DNA from: Qipengyuania gaetbuli | GTDB taxonomy: Bacteria; Pseudomonadota; Alphaproteobacteria; Sphingomonadales; Sphingomonadaceae | Direction: 5' to 3' | Assembly (NCBI RefSeq): GCF_009827315.1 | Contig: NZ_WTYF01000004.1 | Location: forward strand, 1,426,001 to 1,490,000 | Length of the DNA: 64,000 nt | In this document: positions 35,992 through 45,452 of the stretch, piece after piece | How positions within the stretch are numbered: the stretch's first letter is position 1 | Layout of the letters: each line of letters begins with the position of its first letter | Notes under the pieces: model-generated | Databases searched by the model: none | What the model was told of the DNA's origin: nothing | The model's input: the letters and a program-made list of their open reading frames with translations, nothing else | Made by a program: the position numbers and the translations under genes

Positions 35992-36734
35992 TGGGACGCA
36001 AACTCGACACCAGCGCCATCGGTGGCTGCAAGCCGGGTTCGGCGATCTGCACGCGCGGTGTCACGCGCGATTTCACTGCCGGCCAGCAGACCATCACCGT
36101 CTTGCACGGCATCGACCTCGACATTCGTGCGGGCGAAATGACGTTCCTCGTCGGCGAGAGCGGCTCGGGCAAGACAACGCTCATTTCGATCATGTGCGGC
36201 ATTCTCTGGCCGACCCTTGGCGAAGTGAAGGTGTTCGGCACCGACATCTACGACCTCGACGACACGGCGCTGGTAGAATTCCGCCTCAACAATATCGGCT
36301 TCATCTTCCAGCAGTACAATCTGATCCCGTCGATCGACGCTGCCAGCAATGCCGCCGTCCCCCTCATCGCGCAGGGCATTGACCGGCACGAAGCGCGCGA
36401 GCGGGCGGTGGAGATGATGGCCAAGCTCAACATCCGCGACCAAGCCGACAAGTTGCCCAGCCAGCTGTCGGGCGGCCAGCAGCAGCGCGTCGCTATCGCC
36501 CGCGCGCTGGTCCACGAACCGCGCCTCGTGGTCTGCGACGAGCCGACCGCAGCGCTCGATGCGGCATCCGGCCGGCGCGTGATGGACCTGTTGCGCGAGG
36601 TGGCCGTGGCCGAAGACCGCGCCTGCATCATCGTTACCCACGACAACCGCGTTTTCGACCTCGCCGACCGCATCCTCATGCTCGAGGACGGCAAGATTAT
36701 CCATGACGGCAGCGAAATGCCCGAGGACCACTGA
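35991..36734 (+). CDS. ABC transporter ATP-binding protein of the efflux operon
   Basis: The 247-residue protein has Walker A GESGSGKTTLI, Q-loop FIFQQYNLIPSID, signature LSGGQQQRVAIARAL, Walker B LVVCDEPTAALDA and the H-loop IVTHDNRVFD. It is of the LolD/MacB/DevA (class 3) type, which powers FtsX permeases. An N-terminal extension (about 20 residues with GGCKPG and Cys) precedes the usual start. It overlaps the permease gene and is followed by the adaptor after one base. Confidence 0.95.
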   Translation: MGRKLDTSAIGGCKPGSAICTRGVTRDFTAGQQTITVLHGIDLDIRAGEMTFLVGESGSGKTTLISIMCGILWPTLGEVKVFGTDIYDLDDTALVEFRLNNIGFIFQQYNLIPSIDAASNAAVPLIAQGIDRHEARERAVEMMAKLNIRDQADKLPSQLSGGQQQRVAIARALVHEPRLVVCDEPTAALDAASGRRVMDLLREVAVAEDRACIIVTHDNRVFDLADRILMLEDGKIIHDGSEMPEDH

Positions 36735-36735
36735 C

Positions 36736-37728
36736 ATGGCTTTCAATATCCGCAATCTCAGCTTTTCGAGGCAGATCCTCCCGGTCATCGCGCTTGCCGC
36801 GCTGTTGCTGGCGGCAATCTTCATCATTTCCGGGCTTCCCGACCGCACGTTGAGCGAGCCGGAACGCGATCCGCCCCGTGCACCCGAGCAGCTGGCAGAT
36901 GCTCCGCGTGTCGCCGGGTCAGGCGTGGTCGAACCTTCGAGCGAGCTTATCCAGATCGGCTCGGCACTGTCGGGCCTCGTTACCGGCCTTTATGTCCAGC
37001 CGGGTGACCGGGTGAGCCAGGGCCAGCTGCTGTTTACCGTCGACGACCGTGCCGCGCGCGCCGGACTGCGCGAAGCGGAAGCCGCGATCGGCGAGGCACG
37101 GGCGGCAATCGCAGAGGCGCAGACCGCGCGCAGCACAGCCTTGCGCCAGCTCGACCTTTATCGCGGCGTCGACGATCCTGCAGCGGTCAGCCGTTCGGAA
37201 GTCATCCGCGCAGAAGGCGAAGCAAGCGCTGCGGGCGAACGGCTCTCGCTTGCCCGTGCCCGGCTCGAAGCTGCGCAGGCCCGCGCCGCCAGCGCCCGCA
37301 CCGAAATCGGCCGGCTGAGCATCCGTGCTCCGATTGCGGGCGAAATCCTGGCGGTGAACATCCGCAAGGGCGAATATGTCTCGACCATGGGTGGCGGTGG
37401 TTCCCAGCCCTTCATCGAGATGGGCCAGACCCAGCCGCTGTTCGTGCGGATCGACATCGACGAAGAACAGGCCGCACGCTTGAATCTGGGCGCTCCGGCC
37501 ACTGTCAGCCCACGCGGCGCGTCCGATCGGCAGGTGCAGGCCCGCTTCGTGCGCGCCGAACCGCTGGTGGTTCCCAAGCGCTCGCTAACCAATTCTGCCG
37601 CAGAGCGTGTCGATGTGCGCGTATTGCAGGTGCTTTATGCCTTGCCCGATGCAACGAGCGAGGACGAACGCCTGTTCCGCGTCGGACAGCAGGTCGATGC
37701 CTACATCCCGGCGGTGAAGGCACGATGA
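36736..37728 (+). CDS. HlyD-family periplasmic adaptor of the efflux operon
   Basis: The 330-residue protein starts at 36736 (MAFNIRNLSFSRQ). One membrane anchor (about 16-36) is followed by the two halves of a lipoyl domain (ALSGLVTGLYVQPGDRVSQGQLL and IRAPIAGEILAVNIRKGEYV) flanking a helical hairpin rich in Ala and Arg (about 120-190). It also has a beta-barrel and membrane-proximal region. Adaptors bridge the ABC permease and the outer-membrane channel. The ATG of the next gene overlaps its stop. Confidence 0.92.
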   Translation: MAFNIRNLSFSRQILPVIALAALLLAAIFIISGLPDRTLSEPERDPPRAPEQLADAPRVAGSGVVEPSSELIQIGSALSGLVTGLYVQPGDRVSQGQLLFTVDDRAARAGLREAEAAIGEARAAIAEAQTARSTALRQLDLYRGVDDPAAVSRSEVIRAEGEASAAGERLSLARARLEAAQARAASARTEIGRLSIRAPIAGEILAVNIRKGEYVSTMGGGGSQPFIEMGQTQPLFVRIDIDEEQAARLNLGAPATVSPRGASDRQVQARFVRAEPLVVPKRSLTNSAAERVDVRVLQVLYALPDATSEDERLFRVGQQVDAYIPAVKAR

Positions 37729-39152
37729 AACGCGCGTTCCTGATCGCGGCCTCCACCCTTGCGCTGGGTGCCTGCGCAGGCGGTCCGCCGCCCGAAGTGG
37801 CAACGCCCGAGCCGGTCCTGCCCGCGCAATATCTCTTCGCACCCGATACGGCGACGGACACCGCACTCGCTTCGCTGCTGCCTGCCAACGATCCCGCATT
37901 CGACACGCTGGCCGCACAAGCGCTCGCCGGGTCTCCGACGCTGGGTGAAGCGCTTGCCCGCATCGACCAGGCACGCGCAGGCGCGGACCGTGCAGGTGCC
38001 GAACGCCTGCCCAGTGTCGGTGCCAATGCGAGCGTCGAAGGCAGGCGCAGCAATCCAGCGCAGTTCGGCGGCAATTTGCCTGCCTCCATCTCCTTCGACA
38101 CCGAACAGATCGCCTATGCCGCGAATGTCACGGCGCGGTGGGACCTCGACCTTTTCGGTCGCCTGCGAGCGCAGGAACGCGCGGCGCTGGCCCGTATCGA
38201 CGCGGCCGACGCCTCGGCCCGCGGCGTGCGCAATGCGCTCTTGGCCGAGATCGCGGCGAGCGTGATCGACTGGCGCACGCTCGACGCCCGCAAGGCAGCG
38301 ATCGAGGAAGACCTCGCCGCAGCGACCGAGCTGGCAAGGCTGGCAGGGGTGCGCGAGCGCGCGGGCCTTGCGCCCGGTTTCGACCGGGTTCGCGCCGAGA
38401 GTGCCGCAAACGCCTCGCGCAGCCGCTTGGCGGCGGTCGAGAGCGAGCGTGCGCGGATCATCGGGCGACTGGTCACGCTGACCGCCCAGGGCGGCGCGCA
38501 AGTACGCGCGGCACTCACCGCGAATGCGCCGGACGTCGGCCTGGCGAATGCACCGGTAAGCCTGCCCAGCGCACTACTCGCCAACCGTCCCGACGTCCTC
38601 GCCGCGGCAGCCTATCTGGCGGCGGAAGATGCCGAACTGGCGGCAACCGCACGGCGCCGTTTCCCGACTTTCGACCTGTCGGGCGTGATCGGCCTGCTAG
38701 CCTTCAGCCCGGGCGACCTGTTCGACGAGGATTCCATCGTCGGCTCGCTGGCTGCCGGCATTGCGGGACCGCTGCTCGACTTCGGTCGCATCGAGGGCGA
38801 GATCGACGGCGCCGCTGCGGAAAAGCGGGCGTCTTTCGAGGCGTATCGCGGTGCGGTCTATACCGCGCTGGGCGATGCGGAGGCGGCCTACGGGCTCGTC
38901 GCTGCTGCGGATCTCGAGGCCTCGGCCGCAGCGCAGGAGGCAGCCAGCCTGTCGCGCGCGGCAGCGCTTGCCGAAACTCGCCAGCGCGCGGGTCTCGCTG
39001 ACTTCCTGACCGTGCTCGAAGCGCGCCGCGCCGCCGATGCGAGCGGCGAGCGGGCAGCCGCTGCAGCCGGCCGTGCGGCACGGGCGCGGGTGATCCTTTG
39101 GCAGGCGCTTGGCGGCGACACTCAGCCGATGACGCGGTCGACCAGCCAGTAA
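37725..39152 (+). CDS. NodT-family outer-membrane efflux lipoprotein
   Basis: The 475-residue protein has a signal peptide with lipobox LGAC (Cys17). The rest shows the duplicated TolC-like pattern: LGEALARIDQARAGADRAGAERLPSVGANASVEG, two long helical repeats, and LPSALLANRPDVLAAAAYLAAEDAELAATARRRFPTFDLSGVIG, a diagnostic OMF segment. It forms the outer-membrane duct of the pump. It is the last gene of the operon. Its 3' end overlaps the opposite-strand hupE-like gene by 31 bases. Confidence 0.93.
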   Translation: MKRAFLIAASTLALGACAGGPPPEVATPEPVLPAQYLFAPDTATDTALASLLPANDPAFDTLAAQALAGSPTLGEALARIDQARAGADRAGAERLPSVGANASVEGRRSNPAQFGGNLPASISFDTEQIAYAANVTARWDLDLFGRLRAQERAALARIDAADASARGVRNALLAEIAASVIDWRTLDARKAAIEEDLAAATELARLAGVRERAGLAPGFDRVRAESAANASRSRLAAVESERARIIGRLVTLTAQGGAQVRAALTANAPDVGLANAPVSLPSALLANRPDVLAAAAYLAAEDAELAATARRRFPTFDLSGVIGLLAFSPGDLFDEDSIVGSLAAGIAGPLLDFGRIEGEIDGAAAEKRASFEAYRGAVYTALGDAEAAYGLVAAADLEASAAAQEAASLSRAAALAETRQRAGLADFLTVLEARRAADASGERAAAAAGRAARARVILWQALGGDTQPMTRSTSQ

Positions 39153-40093
39153 GCCCCGGTGATACCGATGGCGTAGGAGGCGAGCCGCAAGGCCGGTGCC
39201 TCGACGCCCGGACGCATTTGCCGAACAGCCCACAGCAGGCCCATCACGACCGCGATTACGAGCAACTGCCCGGCCTCGACGCCGAGGTTGAAGCTCACCA
39301 GCGCAGCCGGCACCTCGCCTTCGGGTAAGCCTATTTCCCGCAGCGCGCCGGCAAAGCCGAAGCCGTGGAGCAGGCCAAACAGGAACGCGACAACCCAGGG
39401 CAGGCGGCGAGTCAGCGTTTCGCGCGTGCCGCGTGCGATCTCAACGGCGAGGAATACGATCGACAGCGCGATCAGGGCTTCGACCGGTCGCTGGGGCAGC
39501 CCTGCGAAACCGAGCGTGGTCGCTGCCAGCGTGAGTGAATGCGCCACGGTAAACGCCGTCGCAGCCTTCACAACTGCCCAGCCGCGGCCGACCAGCAGGA
39601 CCAGCGCAATCACGAAGAGCAAATGATCCCAGCCGGCCAGTATGTGTTCGACGCCGATGGCGAAGTAGCTGCGCCACACCTGCGAACTGGACGGGACGGC
39701 CGAGATTTGCGCCAGCGGCTCGGCTGCAGTCAGCCGGTGCACCTGCACCGGACGGTCGAGCGGTGCGACCCGCAGGACAGCGTCCGATTGGCCGACCAGC
39801 GCGGGCCAGCCCATCGCCTTGTCTGTCACCGGCCCTTCGCAGCGAACGGCCGCGCGCCCGGTCACGGCAAGGGCTGCCTTGTCGAGCGCCGGTTCGCCAT
39901 CGAACCTGCAACCCTCAGGCAATTGAGGCCGCGCCAGACTGGGCGCGTTGGGGCTGGACAAGGGCTCACGCCAGCCGATCGACCAGCGCGTGTCGTCCAC
40001 CTGTTCGAACTGGATGGATATGGGACGAAGCTCGTCGGCCAGCGCCGGCGACGATAGGAACACGGCCAGCAGGATCGCCAGCAGGCGGATCAT
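39122..40093 (-). CDS. HupE/UreJ-family membrane protein
   Basis: The 323-residue protein has a cleavable signal peptide (MIRLLAILLAVFLSSPALADE) and a periplasmic domain (about 20-150), then six or so membrane helices with the HupE/UreJ signature GVEHILAGWDHLLFVIALVLL and FTVAHSLTLAATTLGF, FLFGLLHGFGFAGAL. His and Asp in these helices suggest a metal ion. UreJ and HupE proteins are linked to nickel handling, but the long N-terminal domain and the neighbouring PPIase and DUF3604 genes mark a separate subgroup of unknown function. Confidence 0.85.
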   Translation of the reverse strand: MIRLLAILLAVFLSSPALADELRPISIQFEQVDDTRWSIGWREPLSSPNAPSLARPQLPEGCRFDGEPALDKAALAVTGRAAVRCEGPVTDKAMGWPALVGQSDAVLRVAPLDRPVQVHRLTAAEPLAQISAVPSSSQVWRSYFAIGVEHILAGWDHLLFVIALVLLVGRGWAVVKAATAFTVAHSLTLAATTLGFAGLPQRPVEALIALSIVFLAVEIARGTRETLTRRLPWVVAFLFGLLHGFGFAGALREIGLPEGEVPAALVSFNLGVEAGQLLVIAVVMGLLWAVRQMRPGVEAPALRLASYAIGITGAYWLVDRVIG

Positions 40094-40875
40094 TCAATTT
40101 CCACCTTATAGGCGTCGCGCAACAGCCGGTAAGCCTCGGCTCGCCGGTCTGCCAGCGTCCCGTTCCGCCAATCGGCCTCGACCTTGTCGCGCACGCTCTC
40201 GAAGGGCTGGACCGCGACACCGCTACGCTTCGACAGGCGCACGAGATGCCAGCCGAAGCCCGAAGGCAACGGTCCTTGCCACTCGTCCGACACCGGCAAT
40301 TGGGAAATCTCGCCGACGAATTGCGCACCGAACACGCGCGACACCTCGTCGATGGTCACGCCGTCCATCCGGCCGGGAAGGCTGATCGCCATTCCGCTTG
40401 GTTCCCGGTCGCCCGACGCATCGAGCGCAGCAGTCTGGCTGTCGAAGTAGAGCTGTTCGAACGTGACCTCACCGCCGCCGGCGAACCGGTCCGGATTGGC
40501 GGAATGCCACTGGCGCAGTACCTCTTCCGAAGGGCTGGATGTTTCGACCTCGGCGCCCGCCAACTCGTCCATCTTGGCGGCCAGGCGCCGACGGACTGCC
40601 GGGTCGCCCTGGTCCAGGCCGAGGCGCAGCGCCTCGCGGTAGAGAATTTCCTCACGCACCCAGCGATCGACCTGGGCCGCAAGCTCAGCATCGGTCGGCG
40701 GCCTGCCCATGGTCCGTTCGAACCCGAGGGCCAGCGCCGCCTGCTCCTCGCGCGAGAGGACGATCGTGCGATCGGCAGGATCGACCGGCTCACCCCTGAG
40801 CGCGAGCAGCCCCCAGATGACCGCTCCGGCGATCAGGAAATGCGCGAGCGGGTCGCGCAAGGCCTTGCGGATCAT
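40090..40875 (-). CDS. Peptidyl-prolyl cis-trans isomerase (parvulin-like), membrane-anchored
   Basis: The 261-residue protein has an N-terminal membrane segment (FLIAGAVIWGLLAL) and a SurA/PpiD-like chaperone region with ELAAQVDRWVREEILYREALRLGL. A PpiC-type domain follows (FEQLYFDSQ to SGFGWHLVRLSKR). It should act in the periplasm. Its start overlaps the DUF3604 stop and its stop overlaps the HupE-like start, so all three genes form one unit. Confidence 0.85.
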   Translation of the reverse strand: MIRKALRDPLAHFLIAGAVIWGLLALRGEPVDPADRTIVLSREEQAALALGFERTMGRPPTDAELAAQVDRWVREEILYREALRLGLDQGDPAVRRRLAAKMDELAGAEVETSSPSEEVLRQWHSANPDRFAGGGEVTFEQLYFDSQTAALDASGDREPSGMAISLPGRMDGVTIDEVSRVFGAQFVGEISQLPVSDEWQGPLPSGFGWHLVRLSKRSGVAVQPFESVRDKVEADWRNGTLADRRAEAYRLLRDAYKVEIE

Positions 40876-42794
40876 TTCATGATCGGCGGTGCATCGCCGG
40901 GTGTCTTTCGAGGCCGAAGCCAGACGGGCGAGGAATAGGCGCGTTCCTGCGTGATGCTGGCCTCCACCACCTCCGAAGGCAGCTTCAGGCCGAAGCGCTT
41001 GGCATCGAAAAGCACCCAGTTCGGCGTCGGGATCTCGAGCACGCGGACGTAATAGAAGGCCCGCTGACCCGCACGGTAATCGGGATCGGTCCAGGTAGCC
41101 CGCAATTCTGCCGCACCGATGGAGTTTGCATAGCTGGCCTGTGCGCGATCAACCGTATCGCCGACCGGCGGCAGGGCATCGGCACTGGCACCTTCACGGC
41201 CGCTCCATGCGATATTGTAGACCTTCTCGCGCTGGGTGCCGTCGGCATCGAGCCAGCCCTTCACGATCTGGACCCGGTCGAGATTAGCGCCGTCCGGATC
41301 CTTGAGCGCGCTCACGAGGAACACGGGCGCCTTGCCCGCATCGACGAGGTCGCCGCCCATCGGAACCCCGCGTGTGTATCCAGCGCGGACCCAGTCGCCT
41401 TCCCAGTCGCTGTCGCTGAAATCGAAGCCTGCAAAGAGCCGCACGACCATGCGCGAACCCGTGGTCGCATAGACTTCGCGCCGCATGAAGGCATCGAAGA
41501 TTTCCGCCCGCGTGTTCCCGCGCGCCCAGGCAGCCGCATAGCCGCTGGCGAGGTAGTGCCAGCCGAAACGCCCCTGCCTCGTGCCTAGGTTCTGCGGCAG
41601 CATGGCTCGATCGCTTTTCGGCTCGTTGCCCGTGTGCTTGCCGAAGAAATTGTCCTCGTCGGCAGTCGCAAGCGCCGTGTGGCTGTCGGTCGAACCGATC
41701 AGGCCGAAGGCATAGGGATTGGCGCCCATCCGTTGCTCCAGCGTCAGCCCGCGCAAGAGGGCCGAACGCACGTAGCTTCCCGCGAACATGTCCGGCGTTG
41801 TCTTGGCGGTCAGCGGCAGATTGCCAAGGTCCCAACCGGCATCGCCAAAGCCGGCGAATTCGTCGTTCGGCGAGAGGAAGGAATGGGATTCGCTGTCACC
41901 CTTGATCTGCGTCACCTCGACGACCGGTTCGCGGGCCGCCCGGCGCCGTGCATAGTCCGCGCTCATCGGGCCGCCGTCAGGGCCAATCAGTTCGAACATC
42001 ATGCCGTTCGACAGGTTCGAATTGTGCGGGATGGCGAGGACCTTGCCCGAGGTCTTCTCCTCGTAAGCCTCCATGTAGTCCCACAGGCCGCTCACGTCGC
42101 CATCTAGGCCGGGATAGGGCACGACCTCGCCAGTCTTGGCGCTCCCGTCGCGGAACATGACCACGCGGTGCAGATTGTTGCCGCCCGGCATGAGCGACCA
42201 TTCGAAGCCGGCAAAGGCTGTGAACGTGCCCGGGTCGTTGTACCGGTCGAGCAGCGCAAGGTGCCGGTCCCACAGGTCGCGGGTCGCCTTTGCCTGCCGT
42301 TCCGGATCGCGCAGCGCCTCGGGAATCTCGTCATTCGCGGCCGCCGTGATGAGTTCTGCAACGGCCCGCGTCGATTGATCCGGGCTCTCGTGCATCATGT
42401 CGCGCCAGCGTCGCAGCGTGGGGTCGCGCACCATCATACGCGGTGCGTCGTAGAGACGGCGGGTTGCGCCCATCGCGTCCGAGTGGTCGGCAATGACGAG
42501 GAAATCGAGCGGCCGGTCGAGCCGTGCCGCCGTCCCGGTCGTGGCGATCACCTCCTCTCCGCGCGCGAACTTCAGCGCGTCTTCCGCGCCCAACCGGACG
42601 CCGAAACCGAAGGCATCGACCGACACGTCGGTATGCAAATGAGTATCGCCCCAATAGGGACGGTCGGGGAACTCGGCGAGTTCGATAGTGTCCGTCCCGT
42701 CCCCGCTCTTCGCCTCGTCTGCGCCGCCCGTACCGGGCATGCCGCAGGATGCGAGCAGGACGGGTGCAGCAAGCAACCCGAAGCGTTTGATCAT
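40872..42794 (-). CDS. DUF3604 lipoprotein
   Basis: The 640-residue protein has a signal peptide with lipobox LASC (Cys17). The DUF3604 region starts PYWGDTHLHTDVSVDAFGFG (Asp50, His52, His54), a PHP-like metal motif, and continues with FLVIADHSD, GFEWSLMPGGNNLHRVV, IPHNSNLSNG and GSTDSHTAL. These His and Asp motifs match the PHP phosphoesterase fold. The substrate is unknown. It heads a three-gene operon with a PPIase and a HupE-like membrane protein. Confidence 0.9.
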   Translation of the reverse strand: MIKRFGLLAAPVLLASCGMPGTGGADEAKSGDGTDTIELAEFPDRPYWGDTHLHTDVSVDAFGFGVRLGAEDALKFARGEEVIATTGTAARLDRPLDFLVIADHSDAMGATRRLYDAPRMMVRDPTLRRWRDMMHESPDQSTRAVAELITAAANDEIPEALRDPERQAKATRDLWDRHLALLDRYNDPGTFTAFAGFEWSLMPGGNNLHRVVMFRDGSAKTGEVVPYPGLDGDVSGLWDYMEAYEEKTSGKVLAIPHNSNLSNGMMFELIGPDGGPMSADYARRRAAREPVVEVTQIKGDSESHSFLSPNDEFAGFGDAGWDLGNLPLTAKTTPDMFAGSYVRSALLRGLTLEQRMGANPYAFGLIGSTDSHTALATADEDNFFGKHTGNEPKSDRAMLPQNLGTRQGRFGWHYLASGYAAAWARGNTRAEIFDAFMRREVYATTGSRMVVRLFAGFDFSDSDWEGDWVRAGYTRGVPMGGDLVDAGKAPVFLVSALKDPDGANLDRVQIVKGWLDADGTQREKVYNIAWSGREGASADALPPVGDTVDRAQASYANSIGAAELRATWTDPDYRAGQRAFYYVRVLEIPTPNWVLFDAKRFGLKLPSEVVEASITQERAYSSPVWLRPRKTPGDAPPIMK

Positions 42795-42844
42795 CCCAAT
42801 TTCCCCTCTCCGCCAGCGAATGTGCCGGAGCGCAGGGGATCAGG

Positions 42845-43498
42845 TCAAGCAGGTATGCTGTTTGAAACCCATTCGAGGCGCGCCATGCCCCCGTCACCAC
42901 CCTCTTCCGAGGTGGAATAATAGTAGGTACCGCCGCCCAGTGCAGCGACGGCGAGCAGCATGGACAGTAGCATGATGGCACCGTCGCGGACGGTCAGCGC
43001 GAGCCCGATGGCGGTAATCGCCAGCATCGGCCCGCTGCTGGCAAAGGGCAGGAATTCTAGCGGGGGTACGGTCAGGCAGAGCAGGATCACCACCGCAGCC
43101 GCAATCCGCACCCAGATGCCCTTGGTCAGCGCCTCGAGCCTGCCGTGGCTGTGTTCGTCGAGCCAATGGGCAATTCCGCGCAGCTTGCCGATACCCTTGT
43201 GCAGCTTGCGGCTTTCGACCGCGCGGTCCTGCAGCCATTGCGGCATCCAGATGTGGTCCTTGCCGAGCAGCAGCTGCACCGCCACCAGCCCGATCACCAC
43301 GGCAAGGAACGTCGGCACGCCGGGAATCCCGCCGACCGGCGTGATTTCCAGCAGTGCGGGCAGCATGATGAACGGCCCGAAACTGCGCCCGCCGAAATCG
43401 TCGAGCACATCGCCGATACGCACCTTCTCGCCCTTGGCGGCAAGGTCGTCGAGTTCGCCCAGTACGTCCTCGACGCCTTCGGGTTGGTGATCGCTCAT
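42845..43498 (-). CDS. exoD: ExoD-family exopolysaccharide-related membrane protein
   Basis: The 217-residue protein has the ExoD signature KVRIGDVLDDFGGRSFGPFIMLPALLEITPVGGIPGVPTFLAVVI and four hydrophobic segments: about 43-60, 67-90, 130-150 and 165-190. ExoD was named for an exopolysaccharide defect in Sinorhizobium, but its biochemical role is unclear. It lies 50 bases upstream of DUF3604 and may be read from the same direction. Confidence 0.85.
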   Translation of the reverse strand: MSDHQPEGVEDVLGELDDLAAKGEKVRIGDVLDDFGGRSFGPFIMLPALLEITPVGGIPGVPTFLAVVIGLVAVQLLLGKDHIWMPQWLQDRAVESRKLHKGIGKLRGIAHWLDEHSHGRLEALTKGIWVRIAAAVVILLCLTVPPLEFLPFASSGPMLAITAIGLALTVRDGAIMLLSMLLAVAALGGGTYYYSTSEEGGDGGMARLEWVSNSIPA

Positions 43499-43542
43499 GC
43501 GCCTCTCCTCAAGCGGTCAGAACGCACGAACTGCCAAAAAGG

Positions 43543-44004
43543 CTACGCGGCCCCGGCAGGTGCCTTCTTCAGCAGCGCCGAACGCTCGCACCGGCACACC
43601 ACCTCGCCCCGCTGGTTCACCGCCTCGTGGAGGAAGGTCACGATGCCGGTGTCGGGCCGCGACTTGCTTTCGCGCAGGCCCACGACCTCGCTCGTCGCAT
43701 GGAGCGTGTCCCCGATGAAGACCGGCTTGGGCATGACCAGCTTGTCGTAGCCGAGGTTCGCGACCAGCGTGCCCAGCGTCGTATCGCCCACCGAGAGGCC
43801 CACCATCAGCGAGAAAGTGTAGGTCCCGTTGACGAGGATCTGCCCGAACTCGCTTGCCTTCGCTGCTTCCACGTCGAGGTGGAGCGGCTGCGGATTGTGG
43901 GTCATCACGGTGAAGAAGAGGTTGTCCGCTTCGGTCACCGTGCGCCGGATCTCGTGGGTCAGCTTGTCGCCGACCCGCCATTCATCGAAATAGCGGCCCG
44001 CCAT
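43543..44004 (-). CDS. MaoC-family dehydratase
   Basis: The 153-residue protein has the hot-dog fold, with the R-hydratase-like segment [47 protein letters not shown], including the Asp/His hydratase residues. It most likely hydrates an enoyl-CoA. The ATG at 44004 overlaps the aldehyde dehydrogenase stop (TAATG), so it is translationally coupled to that gene. Confidence 0.88.
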   Translation of the reverse strand: MAGRYFDEWRVGDKLTHEIRRTVTEADNLFFTVMTHNPQPLHLDVEAAKASEFGQILVNGTYTFSLMVGLSVGDTTLGTLVANLGYDKLVMPKPVFIGDTLHATSEVVGLRESKSRPDTGIVTFLHEAVNQRGEVVCRCERSALLKKAPAGAA

Positions 44005-45425
44005 TACGCATCGAACCCCATGACGGCCTTGACCTCGAGGAAGTCGTGGAAGCCCCACTCGCCCCATTCGCGGCCGTTGCCGGACTTCTTGTAGCCGCCG
44101 AACGCCGCGTTCATGTCGTAGCCGCCGTTGATAGCTACGCGGCCTGCGCGAATGCGCTTGGCCAGGCTTTTCGCGGTTTCGATATCCTCGCCCATGATGT
44201 GGCTGGCGAGACCATATTCGGTGTCGTTCGAAATGCGGATCGCATCGTCGTAATCCTCGTAGCCGAGGATGCAGAGCACCGGCCCGAAGATTTCCTCGCG
44301 CGCGATGGTCATGTCGTTGGTGACATCGGCAAAGACGGTCGGCTTGACGTAATGGCCGGTTTCCAGCCCCTCGGGCTTGCCCGGACCGCCGGCGACCAGC
44401 GTCGCACCTTCCTCGATACCCTTTTCGATGAGGCCCTGGATCTTGTCCCACTGGGCCTTGGAAACGACCGGGCCGATGGTGGCATTGCCCTTGGGATCAC
44501 CGGGGATCACGCCCTCGGCAGCTTCCTTCGCGGCGACCTTGGCCTCTTCCATCCGCCTGTGCGGTACGAGCATGCGGCTCGGCGCAGTGCAGGTCTGGCC
44601 CGAATTGCCCATCATCGCGGTGGTGCCGCGCATGACCGACTTGGTGAAGGCGCTGTCGTCGAGGATGATGTTCGGGCTTTTGCCGCCCAGTTCCTGTGCC
44701 ACGCGCTTGACCGTGTCGGCCGCATTCTTGGCGATCAGGACGCCTGCGCGGGTCGAGCCGGTGAAGCTGACCATGTCGATGTCGGGATGGCCAGAGATCG
44801 CCTCGCCCACGCCCGGTCCGTCGCCGTTGACGAGGTTGAAGACACCCGCCGGCACGCCTGCCGCATCGAGGATTTCGGCAAAGATATAGGCGTCGAACGG
44901 CGCAATCTCGCTAGGCTTGAGCACCATGGTGCAGCCGGTCGCCAGTGCCGGGAAGACCTTGCAGGCGATCTGGTTCAGCGGCCAGTTCCACGGAGTGATC
45001 ATGCCGACAACGCCGATCGGCTCCCACACATGCAGCGTCGGGCCGTCCTGCCGTTCGAACTCGAACTTTTCGAGCACCTCGATGGCGGTCTGGCAGTGCC
45101 CGGCGAGCAGGCCAGTGTGCGGACCGTTCGCAAGGCTCATCGGTGCGCCCATTTCCTCGCTCACGGCGAGCGCGAGATCATCCTTGCGATTGGCGATCTC
45201 GGCCTGGATCGCCCGCAGCAGCGTGAGGCGTTCCTCCTTGCTCGTCAGGCTGAATGTCTCGAACGCACGGCGCGCGGCCTTGACCGCCTTGTCGACGTCG
45301 GCAGCGCTGCCGAAGCTGATGTGACCGATGGTCTCTTCGGTGGCGGGATTTTCGACCGGCTGGGTGTTGGCGGTGACCGGGTCGACCCACTGGCCGTCGA
45401 TGTAGAACTTGGTGCAATCGCGCAT
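44004..45425 (-). CDS. NAD(P)-dependent aldehyde dehydrogenase
   Basis: The 473-residue protein has the full ALDH fold: [29 protein letters not shown], the nucleotide loop SFTGSTRAG, catalytic Glu in [12 protein letters not shown], catalytic Cys in [13 protein letters not shown], and [10 protein letters not shown]. It oxidises an aldehyde to the acid or acyl product. It is coupled to the MaoC gene and preceded by a CoA transferase, so an acyl pathway is likely. The substrate cannot be named. Confidence 0.94.
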   Translation of the reverse strand: MRDCTKFYIDGQWVDPVTANTQPVENPATEETIGHISFGSAADVDKAVKAARRAFETFSLTSKEERLTLLRAIQAEIANRKDDLALAVSEEMGAPMSLANGPHTGLLAGHCQTAIEVLEKFEFERQDGPTLHVWEPIGVVGMITPWNWPLNQIACKVFPALATGCTMVLKPSEIAPFDAYIFAEILDAAGVPAGVFNLVNGDGPGVGEAISGHPDIDMVSFTGSTRAGVLIAKNAADTVKRVAQELGGKSPNIILDDSAFTKSVMRGTTAMMGNSGQTCTAPSRMLVPHRRMEEAKVAAKEAAEGVIPGDPKGNATIGPVVSKAQWDKIQGLIEKGIEEGATLVAGGPGKPEGLETGHYVKPTVFADVTNDMTIAREEIFGPVLCILGYEDYDDAIRISNDTEYGLASHIMGEDIETAKSLAKRIRAGRVAINGGYDMNAAFGGYKKSGNGREWGEWGFHDFLEVKAVMGFDA

Positions 45426-45452
45426 GGGAAATCTCTCCTTATGCGCGCTCCA

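Noticed and set aside
40872..42794. DUF3604 as part of an anti-phage system
   Set aside because: No nuclease, ATPase or other defence-type gene lies in the unit, and the protein is an exported lipoprotein.
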